Notes: generated from the sequence alone by a model not told the origin. Positions 24,368 through 32,713 are shown, counted from the stretch's first letter. The stretch is 64,000 nucleotides of DNA from Nocardioides caldifontis (GCF_008087345.1 NZ_VHIB01000011.1:1-64000), one strand, 5' to 3'. Numbers and translations are program-made.

Positions 24368-25006
24368 TCACCGGTCCTCCTCGGGAGCGCCCGGCGGCGC
24401 CGGCGCGTGGAGCCCGTAGTGCACTCCCACCATGCGTACGACGAAGCAGAGCACCGCTCCCCCGACCGCGGCCGGGACCTCGGGCGCACCGAGCTCCGTC
24501 GTGACCACCAGCACGAGCGCTCCGACCAGGGCCGGGATCGCGTAGAGCTCGCTGCGGAGGACGACCGGGATCCGGCCGATCAGCACGTCGCGGAGCGTCC
24601 CACCACCCACGGCGGTGACCGCCCCGAGGATGACGGCCTGGGCGATCCCGGCGTCGAGGCTGAGCGCCTTGATCGCGCCCGCCACCGCGAAGAGGCTCAG
24701 CCCGGCTGCGTCGAGAGCCACGATCGGGTTCGTCCAGCGGTCGAGGCGGTGGCCGAGGACGAAGGCCACGAGGCTGCCCGCGGCCGCCACGGCGAGGTAG
24801 CGCCAGTCGCTGAACGTCGCCGGGGGGAGCGAGTCGAGGAAGACGTCGCGGACGATGCCTCCGCCGAGCGCGGTGATGATCCCGAGCGTCACCACCCCCA
24901 CCACGTCGAGCCGCGCCACCCGGATCGCGGTCAGCGCCCCGTTCAGCGCGAAGGCGAAGACCCCGGTCAGGTCGAGCGCCAGGAACAGCGGGGAGGCGGT
25001 GTCCAC
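24368..25006 (-). CDS. TRIC-type cation channel family membrane protein (UPF0126)
   Basis: A 212-residue protein with seven predicted helices and an internal duplication. GIITALGGGIVRDV near residues 42-55 is repeated as GAVTAVGGGTLRDV near 128-141, the paired GGG-x-x-RD signature of bacterial TRIC/UPF0126 proteins. These form trimeric monovalent-cation channels. The GTG start at 25006 has GGAGGG 6 bases upstream. It lies 9 bases after a TetR gene on the same strand, so it is probably controlled with it. The C-terminus faces the SMR gene. Confidence 0.87.
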   Translation of the reverse strand: MDTASPLFLALDLTGVFAFALNGALTAIRVARLDVVGVVTLGIITALGGGIVRDVFLDSLPPATFSDWRYLAVAAAGSLVAFVLGHRLDRWTNPIVALDAAGLSLFAVAGAIKALSLDAGIAQAVILGAVTAVGGGTLRDVLIGRIPVVLRSELYAIPALVGALVLVVTTELGAPEVPAAVGGAVLCFVVRMVGVHYGLHAPAPPGAPEEDR

Positions 25007-25015
25007 GGAGCCCTC

Positions 25016-25606
25016 CTACCCCTGACCACCGGCGGTGATCGCCGGCGCCAGCAACGCGACCGTCCGGTCGGCCCACCCGGACCGCAGCTCGCCGTGGAGC
25101 AGGAGCTCGGCGAGGCAGGCGCCGAACAGCAGCCCCACCAAGGTCGCCGGGTCGACGTCGTGCACCCGACCGGCCTCGACGTCGGCGAGGACCGCCTGGG
25201 TGAGGGCTCGCAGCTGGTCGCTCAGCCGGCGGCGCAGCGAGTCGGTGAACGCCGGGTCGCTCCCGGTCAGCACGGCCGCGAGCCCGCCTCGTCCGATGCC
25301 GCGCTCGAGCACCGCGACCGCCTGGTCGAGCACCCAGCGCAGCTTCTCGGCGACGGGCAGCTCGGGGGCGGGCACCCCGGGGTCGACCAGCTCGTCGAGG
25401 ACCGTGGCCATCAGCTCGTCGCGGCTCGCGTAACGGCGGTAGATCGTCGTCCGGGCGACCCCCGACCGCGCGGCCACCGCATCGACGTTCACCGCGCCGG
25501 GACCGGCCTCACGCAACAGCGCGAGCGCGGTGTCCCGGATCGCCCGGTCGGTCTCGGGCGACCGCGGTCTCCCCCGGCCGCTGCGGCTCGCCGACCCCTC
25601 CGGCAC
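25016..25606 (-). CDS. TetR family transcriptional regulator
   Basis: A 196-residue repressor. The N-terminal helix-turn-helix lies near residues 20-66 (VDAVAARSGVARTTIYRRYASRDEL). A basic Gly/Arg-rich lead (SGRGRPRSPETDRAI) precedes it and the C-terminal ligand-binding domain is helical. The GTG at 25606 has GAGGGAG 7 bases upstream. A 17-base inverted repeat lies 36 bases upstream, between this gene and a divergent 52-residue membrane peptide gene. The likely operon partner is the TRIC-like gene downstream. Confidence 0.92.
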   Translation of the reverse strand: MPEGSASRSGRGRPRSPETDRAIRDTALALLREAGPGAVNVDAVAARSGVARTTIYRRYASRDELMATVLDELVDPGVPAPELPVAEKLRWVLDQAVAVLERGIGRGGLAAVLTGSDPAFTDSLRRRLSDQLRALTQAVLADVEAGRVHDVDPATLVGLLFGACLAELLLHGELRSGWADRTVALLAPAITAGGQG

Positions 25607-25641
25607 CTGGACTCCCTCGGAATACGTGAGGCTCGAATATT

Positions 25642-25658
25642 GCTACAGAGTATGTAGC
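25642..25658. promoter_or_regulatory. Putative TetR operator
   Basis: GCTACAgagtaTGTAGC, a perfect inverted repeat with 6-base arms and a 5-base spacer, in an unusually A/T-rich gap (25620-25666) between the TetR gene and the divergent small membrane protein gene. The size and position fit a self-regulating TetR operator. Confidence 0.65.
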
Positions 25659-25717
25659 GTAATACGGACGACCCGCCGGCCCGCAAGACCTGGCCGGCGC
25701 ACCGAAGGAGGACGACC

Positions 25718-25876
25718 ATGACCATGGCCGTGATGGCCCTGATGGCCCTCGCCGTCATCCTCACCTGCGGCGTCATGCTGATGTGGGGGTACTCGAAGGC
25801 GTCGCGGACGACCGCACCGCAGGACCGGCAGGAACCGCGGAACCAGCGCGAACGGCAGGTGCCTGGCCGCCGCTAG
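25718..25876 (+). CDS. Small membrane protein, 52 residues
   Basis: A short gene with an ATG at 25718 behind a strong GAAGGAGG (25703-25710), ending at TAG 25874-25876. The product starts MTMAVMALMALAVILTCG, has one membrane helix (residues 3-23), a short MLMWGYSKAS stretch, and a polar Arg/Gln-rich tail. I recognise no family. The coding case rests on the ribosome site, the helix, the shared operator with TetR and an intrinsic terminator about 60 bases after the stop. It is probably the principal target of the TetR protein. Confidence 0.65.
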   Translation: MTMAVMALMALAVILTCGVMLMWGYSKASRTTAPQDRQEPRNQRERQVPGRR

Positions 25877-25937
25877 ACCACTGCCGAAAGTCCATGTCGC
25901 GGCTCGACAATCGCGGCGTACAGTGCGAGCACCCCCA

Positions 25938-25976
25938 AGGGGCCCTGTCGACCTCCCAGCGACGGGGCCCCTCTTT
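25938..25976 (+). terminator. Intrinsic terminator after the small membrane protein gene
   Basis: A 13-base stem (25938-25950 with 25960-25972, one G-T pair) with a 9-base loop, followed by CTTTTG. It ends the short transcript from the TetR-controlled promoter. Confidence 0.75.
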
Positions 25977-26054
25977 TGTGCCACGACCTCCGGGCACCGC
26001 CGCTCGTCGGGCGCTCGTCGGAGTGCAGACCATTACGACGAGAGCGGGCGCGCC

Positions 26055-26171
26055 GGTCACCTCGTCAACGCCTCGTCGGCCGTCGGGCTGATCGGGATGC
26101 CGTGGCACGCGGCGTACAGCACGAGCAAGTTCGGGCTGCGCGGTGTCTCCGAGGTGCTCCGCTTCGACCTG
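26055..26171 (+). pseudogene. Fragment of a short-chain dehydrogenase/reductase gene
   Basis: 39 codons read HLVNASSAVGLIGMPWHAAY followed by STSKFGLRGVSEVLRFDL. This is the active-site segment of a classical SDR, with Ser (NASSA) and the Tyr-x-x-x-Lys pair (YSTSK). No Rossmann half precedes it and the frame soon ends in unrelated sequence, so it is a decayed remnant. Together with the terminator it accounts for the 430-base gap between the small membrane protein and phosphoglucomutase. The rest of that gap shows nothing recognisable. Confidence 0.7.
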
Positions 26172-26306
26172 GGTGCTCGACGACCGCAGCTGCCTCGAGC
26201 TCCTGCTGCTCGTCGGCCACTACGAGATGCTCGCCACGACGCCGCGCACCCTTCGGCTGCGACCGGACCCGCCACGTCACTGAGCAGCCTGTCGTAGGTT
26301 CGGGCC

Positions 26307-27950
26307 ATGAGCCACCCGCGCGCAGGGCAGCCGGCCCGCCCCGAGGACCTCGTCGACGTCGCCCACCTGGTGACCGCCTACTACACGGGCGAGCCCGACC
26401 CCACGGCCCCCGAGCAGCGGGTCACCTTCGGGACCAGCGGCCACCGCGGCAGCAGCCTCGACCTCGCCTTCAACGAGACGCACATCGCCGCGACCACGCA
26501 GGCGATCTGCGACCACCGCCGCGAGAAGGGGTACGACGGTCCGCTGTTCGTCGGGCGTGACACCCACGCGCTCTCCGAGCCGGCGTGGGCGACCGCCCTC
26601 GAGGTGCTGGTCGCCAACGACGTGACGGTCCTGGTCGACGACCGCGACGGCTACACCCCGACCCCTGCCGTCTCCCACGCCATCCTGCGGGCGAACCACG
26701 GCCGCACCACCGGGCTCGCCGACGGCATCGTGGTGACGCCGTCGCACAACCCACCACGCGACGGCGGCTTCAAGTACAACCCGCCCAGCGGTGGACCGGC
26801 CGACAGCGACGCGACGACCGCAATTGCCGAGGCCGCGAACCGCTACATCGAGGCGGGGCTCGACGGCGTGCGCCGCGTCCCGTTCGCGCGGGCCCGTGCC
26901 GCGGCCGGCGGCCACGACTTCCTCGGCGCCTACGTCGACGACCTCCCGTCGGTGCTCGACCTCGACGCGGTGCGGGACGCCGGCCTCCGCATCGGCGCCG
27001 ATCCGCTCGGCGGCGCGAGCGTGGCGTACTGGGGCGAGATCGCGGAGCGCCACCGGCTCGACCTGACGGTGGTCAACCCGTTGGTCGACCCGACGTGGCG
27101 GTTCATGACGCTGGACTGGGACGGCAAGATCCGGATGGACTGCTCGAGCCCGAGCGCCATGGCCTCGCTGATCGAGCAGCTGCGCGAGGGATCCTCGTTC
27201 CGCGTCGCCACCGGGAACGACGCCGACGCCGACAGGCACGGCATCGTCACCCCCGACGGAGGGCTGATGAACCCGAACCACTACCTCGCGGTCGCGATCT
27301 CCTACCTCTACGGCGGCGCGCGCCCCGACTGGCCCGCGACGGCCGCGATCGGCAAGACGCTCGTGTCGAGCTCGATGATCGACCGCGTCGCGGTGGAGCT
27401 CGGCCGACAGCTGACCGAGGTGCCGGTCGGCTTCAAGTGGTTCGTGCCCGGGCTGCTGTCCGGCGAGGTCGGCTTCGGCGGGGAGGAGTCCGCGGGCGCG
27501 TCGTTCCTCCGCAAGGACGGTTCGGTGTGGACCACCGACAAGGACGGGATCCTGCTGGCGCTGCTCGCCTCCGAGATCACCGCCAGGACGGGCCGCTCCC
27601 CCAGCGAGCTCTACCGCGAGCTCACCGAGCGCCACGGCGACCCGGCGTACGCCCGCGTCGACGCTCCCGCCGACCGCGAGCAGAAGGCCCGGCTCGGTGC
27701 GCTGAGCCGGGACGACGTGACCGCGACGGAGCTGGCCGGTGAGCCGATCCTCGACCGGCTGACGGCCGCGCCGGGCAACGGCGCCCGCATCGGCGGACTG
27801 AAGGTGACGACGGAGTCCGCCTGGTTCGCCGCCCGGCCGTCCGGCACGGAGGACGTGTACAAGATCTACGCCGAGTCGTTCCGGGGGCCCGAGCACCTCG
27901 CAGAGGTGCAGGCCGCGGCGCGGGAGCTGGTGGCCGCGGCGCTGGGCTGA
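26307..27950 (+). CDS. pgm: Phosphoglucomutase (alpha-D-glucose-phosphate specific)
   Basis: Interconverts glucose 1-phosphate and glucose 6-phosphate. 547 residues, the normal length for the bacterial Pgm class. The phospho-serine loop TPSHNPP has the active S146. The metal loop is GNDADADRHG with D305, D307 and D309, the sugar-recognition loop is GGEESAG, and the phosphate-binding RPSGTEDVYKIY lies near the C-terminus. The ATG at 26307 leads straight into the usual N-terminal region. It is a single gene with no operon partner. Confidence 0.97.
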   Translation: MSHPRAGQPARPEDLVDVAHLVTAYYTGEPDPTAPEQRVTFGTSGHRGSSLDLAFNETHIAATTQAICDHRREKGYDGPLFVGRDTHALSEPAWATALEVLVANDVTVLVDDRDGYTPTPAVSHAILRANHGRTTGLADGIVVTPSHNPPRDGGFKYNPPSGGPADSDATTAIAEAANRYIEAGLDGVRRVPFARARAAAGGHDFLGAYVDDLPSVLDLDAVRDAGLRIGADPLGGASVAYWGEIAERHRLDLTVVNPLVDPTWRFMTLDWDGKIRMDCSSPSAMASLIEQLREGSSFRVATGNDADADRHGIVTPDGGLMNPNHYLAVAISYLYGGARPDWPATAAIGKTLVSSSMIDRVAVELGRQLTEVPVGFKWFVPGLLSGEVGFGGEESAGASFLRKDGSVWTTDKDGILLALLASEITARTGRSPSELYRELTERHGDPAYARVDAPADREQKARLGALSRDDVTATELAGEPILDRLTAAPGNGARIGGLKVTTESAWFAARPSGTEDVYKIYAESFRGPEHLAEVQAAARELVAAALG

Positions 27951-27956
27951 GCCCGG

Positions 27957-29051
27957 TCAGGACGCGGACAGCGTCGGACGCTCGGCCTCCCGCACCAGCT
28001 TCGCGACGGCGGTCGCGGCGACGCGGCCGGCGCGGTTGCCGCCGATGGTGCTGGCCGACGGGCCGTAGCCGACGAGCTGGACGCGCGGGTCCTCGGCGGC
28101 CGTCGTCGCGCTCTGGACGTCACGGTTCGCCCTGAGCAGGCGGATCCCGCCGTGCCGGCTGCGCAGCCCGAGGGGGGCTAGGTGGCCGACGGCGGGGCGG
28201 AACCCGGTGGCCCAGAGGATCACGTCGACGGGCTCGAACGAGCCGTCGGCCCAGCGGACGCCGTCGGGCTCGATGGTCTCGAACATCGGCCGCCGCTCGT
28301 ACGCCCCGAGCCGCGCCGCCTCCTGCTCCTGCGGCCGCAGCCCGATGCCGGTGACGGAGACGACGGAGCCCGGGAGCCGCCCCTCACGCACCCGCTCCTC
28401 CACCAGGGCGATCGCGGCGCGGCCGTCGAACTCCTCGATGTGGTCGCGCCACACGGGCTCGCGCCGCGTCACCCAGACGGTGTCCGTGACGGGCCGGAGC
28501 TCGCCGAGGAACTGCACCGCGCTCGCGCCGCCACCCACGACCAGCACCCGCTTGCCGCGGAAGTGCTCGGGACCCGGGTAGTCGACGGTGTGCAGCTGCT
28601 CGCCGCGGAACGAGTCCTGCCCCGGGTACCGCGGCACGAACGGACGGCTCCACGTGCCGGTGGCGTTCACCACCGTGCGGGTGGTCCAGCTCCTCGTGCC
28701 TGCGTGGACCACGAGCAGGTCACCGGCGCTCTCCACGCGATCCACCCGCACCGGTCGCACGACGGGCAGCTCGTGGGTCCGCTCGTACTCCTCGAACCAG
28801 GCGGGGATCACGACGTTGGCGCGCTCGTCGCCGCGCCCCGGCGCCGGGCCGTCGGGCAGGTCGGCGACACCGTGGACGTCGTCCATCGTCAGCGATTCCC
28901 AGCGGTGCTGCCACGCGCCGCCCGGTCGCTCGTCGGCGTCGAGCACGACATGGTCCAGCCCCAGCCGCTTCAGGTGGTACGACGCGGACAGGCCGGCCTG
29001 ACCCGCGCCGATGACGACCGCGTCGAAGACCTCGCTTGGACGGTGACCCAC
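27957..29051 (-). CDS. FAD-dependent NAD(P)-binding oxidoreductase (CzcO/flavin monooxygenase-like)
   Basis: A 364-residue two-dinucleotide-domain flavoprotein. The FAD motif is VVIGAGQAGLSASY near residues 12-25 and the NAD(P) motif VLVVGGGASAVQF near 169-181. A family ATG-type motif is at WATGFRPAVGHL and a C-terminal GYGPSASTIGGNRAG. The length and motifs match putative flavin-containing monooxygenases often annotated CzcO. It converges with pgm, separated by 6 bases. The substrate is unknown. Confidence 0.87.
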   Translation of the reverse strand: MGHRPSEVFDAVVIGAGQAGLSASYHLKRLGLDHVVLDADERPGGAWQHRWESLTMDDVHGVADLPDGPAPGRGDERANVVIPAWFEEYERTHELPVVRPVRVDRVESAGDLLVVHAGTRSWTTRTVVNATGTWSRPFVPRYPGQDSFRGEQLHTVDYPGPEHFRGKRVLVVGGGASAVQFLGELRPVTDTVWVTRREPVWRDHIEEFDGRAAIALVEERVREGRLPGSVVSVTGIGLRPQEQEAARLGAYERRPMFETIEPDGVRWADGSFEPVDVILWATGFRPAVGHLAPLGLRSRHGGIRLLRANRDVQSATTAAEDPRVQLVGYGPSASTIGGNRAGRVAATAVAKLVREAERPTLSAS

Positions 29052-29137
29052 GCGTGGTCAACGCCCGGGACCCTCGGCGTATGCCCGGGCTGTGCGGTGT
29101 CCTCGTCCTGTCGGTGGCCGCTGCCAGACTCGGGCGC

Positions 29138-29548
29138 ATGGCCAGGCCGCCACGCATCGAGCCGTCCGCTGACGTCGTCGCCCGGATCGGCGCCACCGCC
29201 CTGACGCTGCCGGACGCGTACGAGGAGGACGCCTGGACCGGGGTGCGATGGCGGGTCCGCAAGAAGACGTTCGCGCACGTGCTGGTCGCACAGGAGGGGT
29301 ACACCTCGGCGTACCGCGACATGACCGGCGTGACCGAGCCGACGACCGTGCTCACCTTCCGCTCCTCCGGCGACGAACTGATGGTCCTCGCCAACGCGGG
29401 GCCGCCGTTCTACGCGCCGCCCTGGTCGCCCACCGTCGTCGGCATGGTGCTCGACGAGGACACCGACTGGGACGAGGTGGCCGAGCTGGTCACCGAGAGC
29501 TACCTGTTCTGCGCGCCCCAGAAGCTCAGGCGACTGCTGGAGCAGTAG
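29138..29548 (+). CDS. MmcQ/YjbR family protein
   Basis: A 136-residue protein of the MmcQ/YjbR (CyaY-like fold) family, whose members are often called DNA-binding but have no proven role. Visible family features are the N-terminal ALTLPDAYEEDAWTGVRWRV and KKTFAHV, and the C-terminal DWDEVAELVTESYLFCAP. The ATG at 29138 is preferred over a start 34 codons upstream, which would add an unrelated low-complexity lead overlapping the divergent flavoprotein. The stop is TAG. Confidence 0.8.
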   Translation: MARPPRIEPSADVVARIGATALTLPDAYEEDAWTGVRWRVRKKTFAHVLVAQEGYTSAYRDMTGVTEPTTVLTFRSSGDELMVLANAGPPFYAPPWSPTVVGMVLDEDTDWDEVAELVTESYLFCAPQKLRRLLEQ

Positions 29549-29645
29549 GACCGACTCCTCGAAGGGCGCACTCGATTTGTCCGTTTCGGCGACTCGTCGC
29601 AGCCGGCTGCTGTTCGATGGGAGCGAGCCACTCCAGGAGCGACAC

Positions 29646-29930
29646 GTGAGCGAGTTCGACCCCTACTCGAGGCGGGAGCTACGCCGTCTTCGACGGGCAT
29701 GGCTGCAGCGCAACGGGAGGCTCCTGGCGGGCGCAGCCGGCGGCACCGTCGTCATGCTCGGTTTCGCTACTGCCTTCCTCTTGCGCTTCGCGGACGGGCC
29801 CGTCGGCTGGTACGCCGTCGGAGCACTGCACGTCGGGATCGTTGCTGCTGTCCTCCACCTCCTCCATGCGGCGTTCCTGGCGCAGGACCCGAGAGCGCTG
29901 CCGCACGTCCGTGGCGCCTGGGGTGAGTAG
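29646..29930 (+). CDS. N-terminal part of a NERD-domain membrane protein, ended by a premature TAG
   Basis: 94 residues from a GTG at 29646 (AGGAG 5 bases upstream). A basic cytoplasmic lead (RRELRRLRRAW) is followed by two predicted membrane helices (about 27-49 and 55-77). The sequence stops at TAG 29928-29930 exactly inside the first NERD motif (GAWGE). The frame continues without a shift into the NERD domain at 29931-30416. Family members have an acidic residue here, so a GAG to TAG change is the simplest explanation. The intact gene would span 29646-30416 (257 codons). Confidence 0.7.
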   Translation: MSEFDPYSRRELRRLRRAWLQRNGRLLAGAAGGTVVMLGFATAFLLRFADGPVGWYAVGALHVGIVAAVLHLLHAAFLAQDPRALPHVRGAWGE

Positions 29931-29972
29931 AACACCCGGAGCGAGCTGCAGCGCGCCAGGCGTCGACGCCTG

Positions 29973-30416
29973 GTGTGGGGTTGGGTCGACAGCATCAGTC
30001 TCAAGGTCGGCGACCTCGACCACGTCGTGGTGACGCGCCGCGGCGGCGTGGTCGTCATCGACTCGAAGTGGCGGCACGAGGTCACGCCTCACGACGCGCA
30101 GGACATGGCGCGATCAGCACTCAAGGCGAAGCTGAGGGTCGAAGCAGTTGCCCGGAGCCTGCCGCATCTGAAGCTCGTCGGCGGGTCGACCGCAAGGCAC
30201 CACATCTCGGGCGTGACACCGGTCGTCGTCATCTGGGGTGCTGCGCAGCACTCCCTTCCCGACGACGCCATGCTCGACGGCGTTGCGGTCGTGGCCGGCA
30301 AGCAGCTCGTCGCCTGGTTGCAGCAGCTGCACGGTGCCGAGATCACGAAGAACGAGGCCGTAGACCTGCTCGACGACCTCGAGCGGTTCCGCACGTCGAC
30401 TGCCAGGAGCGCATGA
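29973..30416 (+). CDS. NERD-domain part of the TAG-interrupted gene
   Basis: Same frame as 29646-29930. Coding similarity resumes immediately after the TAG at 29931 (NTRSELQRARRRRLVWGWVD), while the first possible new start is the GTG at 29973. It carries the nuclease-related core LKVGDLDHVVVTRRGGVVVIDSKW, with Asp and Asp/Lys in nuclease-like positions, then a helical C-terminus. Without the upstream membrane helices and the GE motif, the fragment is unlikely to work normally. NERD proteins are thought to process DNA, but this one has no assigned role. Confidence 0.68.
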   Translation: MWGWVDSISLKVGDLDHVVVTRRGGVVVIDSKWRHEVTPHDAQDMARSALKAKLRVEAVARSLPHLKLVGGSTARHHISGVTPVVVIWGAAQHSLPDDAMLDGVAVVAGKQLVAWLQQLHGAEITKNEAVDLLDDLERFRTSTARSA

Positions 30417-30493
30417 CGTTTGCTAGCCGTCAGGCGCCGTTGCCGACTGTTCCAGAGCAGCGTTTCGTGAACGGTTCCGTCGGCACCGACGAC

Positions 30494-30499
30494 TACAAT
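30494..30499 (+). promoter_or_regulatory. -10 box for a probable leaderless transcript
   Basis: TACAAT ends 7 bases before the ATG of the DUF222 gene at 30507, the usual spacing between a -10 box and the start of transcription. No ribosome site precedes the ATG, so the message is probably leaderless. No clear -35 is seen. Confidence 0.5.
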
Positions 30500-30506
30500 C
30501 GGCAGT

Positions 30507-32174
30507 ATGTTCGAACAGTCGGTCGAGGAGCTCGACGCCACTGCCACCGCGGACGCGCTGGTAGCGGCGCAGCGGGCGGTGCTCGAGGCCGAGGCGGCGT
30601 TGTTCGTGCTGGCCGCGCATTGGGCCGACGTCACCGACCCCGACGCTGACTTGGCCGACCGGGATGTCGTGGTGTTGCCGGGGCAGCGGCGCAGGGTGCC
30701 GATCCGCCGCACCGGGTGTGTCGAGGGGTGCCCGTTGGTCGATGAGTACGCCGCGGCCGAGCTCGCCGCGCTGACCGGTCGGTCGACGGTGGCCGGGCAG
30801 CTGCTGATGGCTGATGCGGTCGCGGTCCGGCACCGCCACCCGCAGCTGTGGAGCGCAGTCCAGGCCGGGACGGTGCCGACCTGGGTGGCCGCGAAGGTGG
30901 CGCGCCGGTGCATCCGCGCCGACCTGACCGCGGCCCAGGCCGAGTGGGTGGACGCCGAGACCACCCCGTCGCTGGGCACGTTGCCGACGGGGCGGTTCCT
31001 GGACCTGGTGGACGCCAAGATCATTCAGGTCGACCCCGATGCGGCCGCGGGACGGGCCAAGCAGCGGTCGCTGGCGACGTTCGTGCACGCCGGTCAGGTT
31101 GACGAAGACGGCCTGCGCACGCTCGTGGCCCGCGCGTCCGCCGGTGACGTCACCTACCTGGTCGCGGTGATCGACCGGATCGCCCACCTCCTGGCCGAGC
31201 GCGGTGACCACCGCAAGATGGAGGTGCTCCGCGCCGAGGCGTTGCGGGTGCTGGCCAACCCCGCCCACGCCCTGGCGCTGCTGACCGAAGCCGCGCTGGC
31301 CGACGCCGACCCGCAGATCGAGACCCCCGGTGACCTCGGCCAAGGAGTGCTGTTCCCGCACGGCACCGCCGGTGGGATGGTCGACGCCACCGGCGCCCCG
31401 CTCCCCGCCTCCGTGACCGACGTCGCCGACCTCCCGGAGCTCGACGACCTCGAGCTGGCCACCTCACCTCAGGTGCAGGCCCTGCTCGGTAACGGTGCCG
31501 GTGCCGGTGAGGGTCTCGTCGTCGGGACGGATGGGGAGCCGGCGCCGGAGTCGGTCAACGACCCCGCGCTCCTGGAGCGGTTGATCACCGCACTACAGGA
31601 GTTCGACTCCTCGACGCTGGACCCGGTGACCGTGGTGCACGTGCACCTCTCCGAGGCCACCCTGACCACCCGGCACGGCACCGCGAGGTGTGAGGGGATC
31701 GGGCCGATGGTGCTCGCCGAGCTCCGCGACTGGCTCGCGCACCCGATCCACCCCGACCACATCACCACCCGCATCCACCTCCGCCCGGTGCTGGACGCCG
31801 CGACGGTGGTGCCGGTCGACCGGTACGAGGTCCCCGCCCCGATGAGCGAGCTCGCCACCCTCCGCACCCCGTACGAGGCGTTCCCGTTCGGCACCCTGGG
31901 CTCCCGCGGAGCCGACAACGACCACGCCCGCCCCTACGTCAAGGACGGACCACCGGGCCAGACCAGCCTGGAGAACCTCGCGAAGCTCAGCAGGTACCAC
32001 CACCGGTTGAAGACCAACGGCCACTGGATCCTCCACCACCCCGACCCCGGCACCTACTGGTGGCGCACACCCCACGGCCACTGGTTCCTCGTCGACCCCG
32101 ACGGCACCCACTGGCACGGCCGAGATCCCGACCTCGACCAGCAATACCGCGACGACAACAACCCCGCCGCCTGA
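30507..32174 (+). CDS. DUF222/13E12-type HNH endonuclease-like protein
   Basis: A 555-residue protein of the actinobacterial DUF222 (13E12 repeat) family. DUF222 occupies most of the N-terminal half (AALTGRSTVAGQLLMADAVAVRHRHP region). The C-terminus carries a degenerate HNH core: ADNDHARPY, SLENLAKLSRYHHRLKTNGHW. The Cys residues that usually flank this core are replaced (SRGADNDH, LSRYHHR), so the zinc knuckle seems lost while D-H and HH remain. Such genes are multicopy in many actinobacteria and mobile-like. Its promoter suggests a leaderless message. Confidence 0.87.
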   Translation: MFEQSVEELDATATADALVAAQRAVLEAEAALFVLAAHWADVTDPDADLADRDVVVLPGQRRRVPIRRTGCVEGCPLVDEYAAAELAALTGRSTVAGQLLMADAVAVRHRHPQLWSAVQAGTVPTWVAAKVARRCIRADLTAAQAEWVDAETTPSLGTLPTGRFLDLVDAKIIQVDPDAAAGRAKQRSLATFVHAGQVDEDGLRTLVARASAGDVTYLVAVIDRIAHLLAERGDHRKMEVLRAEALRVLANPAHALALLTEAALADADPQIETPGDLGQGVLFPHGTAGGMVDATGAPLPASVTDVADLPELDDLELATSPQVQALLGNGAGAGEGLVVGTDGEPAPESVNDPALLERLITALQEFDSSTLDPVTVVHVHLSEATLTTRHGTARCEGIGPMVLAELRDWLAHPIHPDHITTRIHLRPVLDAATVVPVDRYEVPAPMSELATLRTPYEAFPFGTLGSRGADNDHARPYVKDGPPGQTSLENLAKLSRYHHRLKTNGHWILHHPDPGTYWWRTPHGHWFLVDPDGTHWHGRDPDLDQQYRDDNNPAA

Positions 32175-32284
32175 CCCACGTCGGTGGCGTGGCTGCCGCG
32201 CACGGATCGACCGCGCTTGCTCATTCGGTCACGCCCATGAGTCAGGGACGTTTTGCGCGCCCTCGACTTGGCTTCCAGGTCGGG

Positions 32285-32713
32285 TCAAGCAGTGTCGGGC
32301 TCTGCGGCGCCGGTACCCGAAGGCGCCACAGGCGCCGATGCTGCAGCGTCGGCCCCTCGCGTAGTCGGACCGCCCTGCGCTGTGAGCGCGATGAGCGCGA
32401 GCCCGAGGACGACGAGGAGGAGCTCAGCCGCGACTCGGTCGTCACGCGGCGCCGTCTCGGGCGAGAGGGAGGCGTTCTCAGCCGTGGCGATCACTTCGAG
32501 CAGATCCTTCGTCACCCACCCGTTCACGACCTCCTGCTGGGGGGCCGAATCCGCCATGGCGTTGTTCATCTCGTAGCGGTCCATCGCATCGGCGATCTCC
32601 GACGAGTAGTCCGCCGTGCCGGTCGACGACTCCTCGGGCTCCAGACCGAACCACACGGCGATCGCTCCGACGGCCAGGACAAGGGCGCCCACTCGGCGCG
32701 CAAGCAACAACAT
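32285..32713 (-). CDS. Hypothetical membrane protein, two helices
   Basis: 142 residues with membrane helices near 5-23 (VGALVLAVGAIAVWFG) and 93-112 (VAAELLLVVLGLALIALTA), between them an acidic extracytoplasmic segment rich in Asp/Glu/Met, and an Ala/Pro-rich tail. The ATG at 32713 follows GGGGGAAAC. I recognise no family. The 110 bases between it and the DUF222 gene show no feature. Confidence 0.6.
   Translation of the reverse strand: MLLLARRVGALVLAVGAIAVWFGLEPEESSTGTADYSSEIADAMDRYEMNNAMADSAPQQEVVNGWVTKDLLEVIATAENASLSPETAPRDDRVAAELLLVVLGLALIALTAQGGPTTRGADAAASAPVAPSGTGAAEPDTA

Noticed and set aside
25783-26297. Plus-strand frames spanning the terminator and SDR fragment
   Set aside because: They read through a strong terminator and only the 39-codon SDR segment looks like protein.
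29567-29580. GCACTCGATTTGTC as a seventh copy of the sugar-island operator
   Set aside because: Only the right half-site matches and it lies 7 kb outside the island before the NERD gene.
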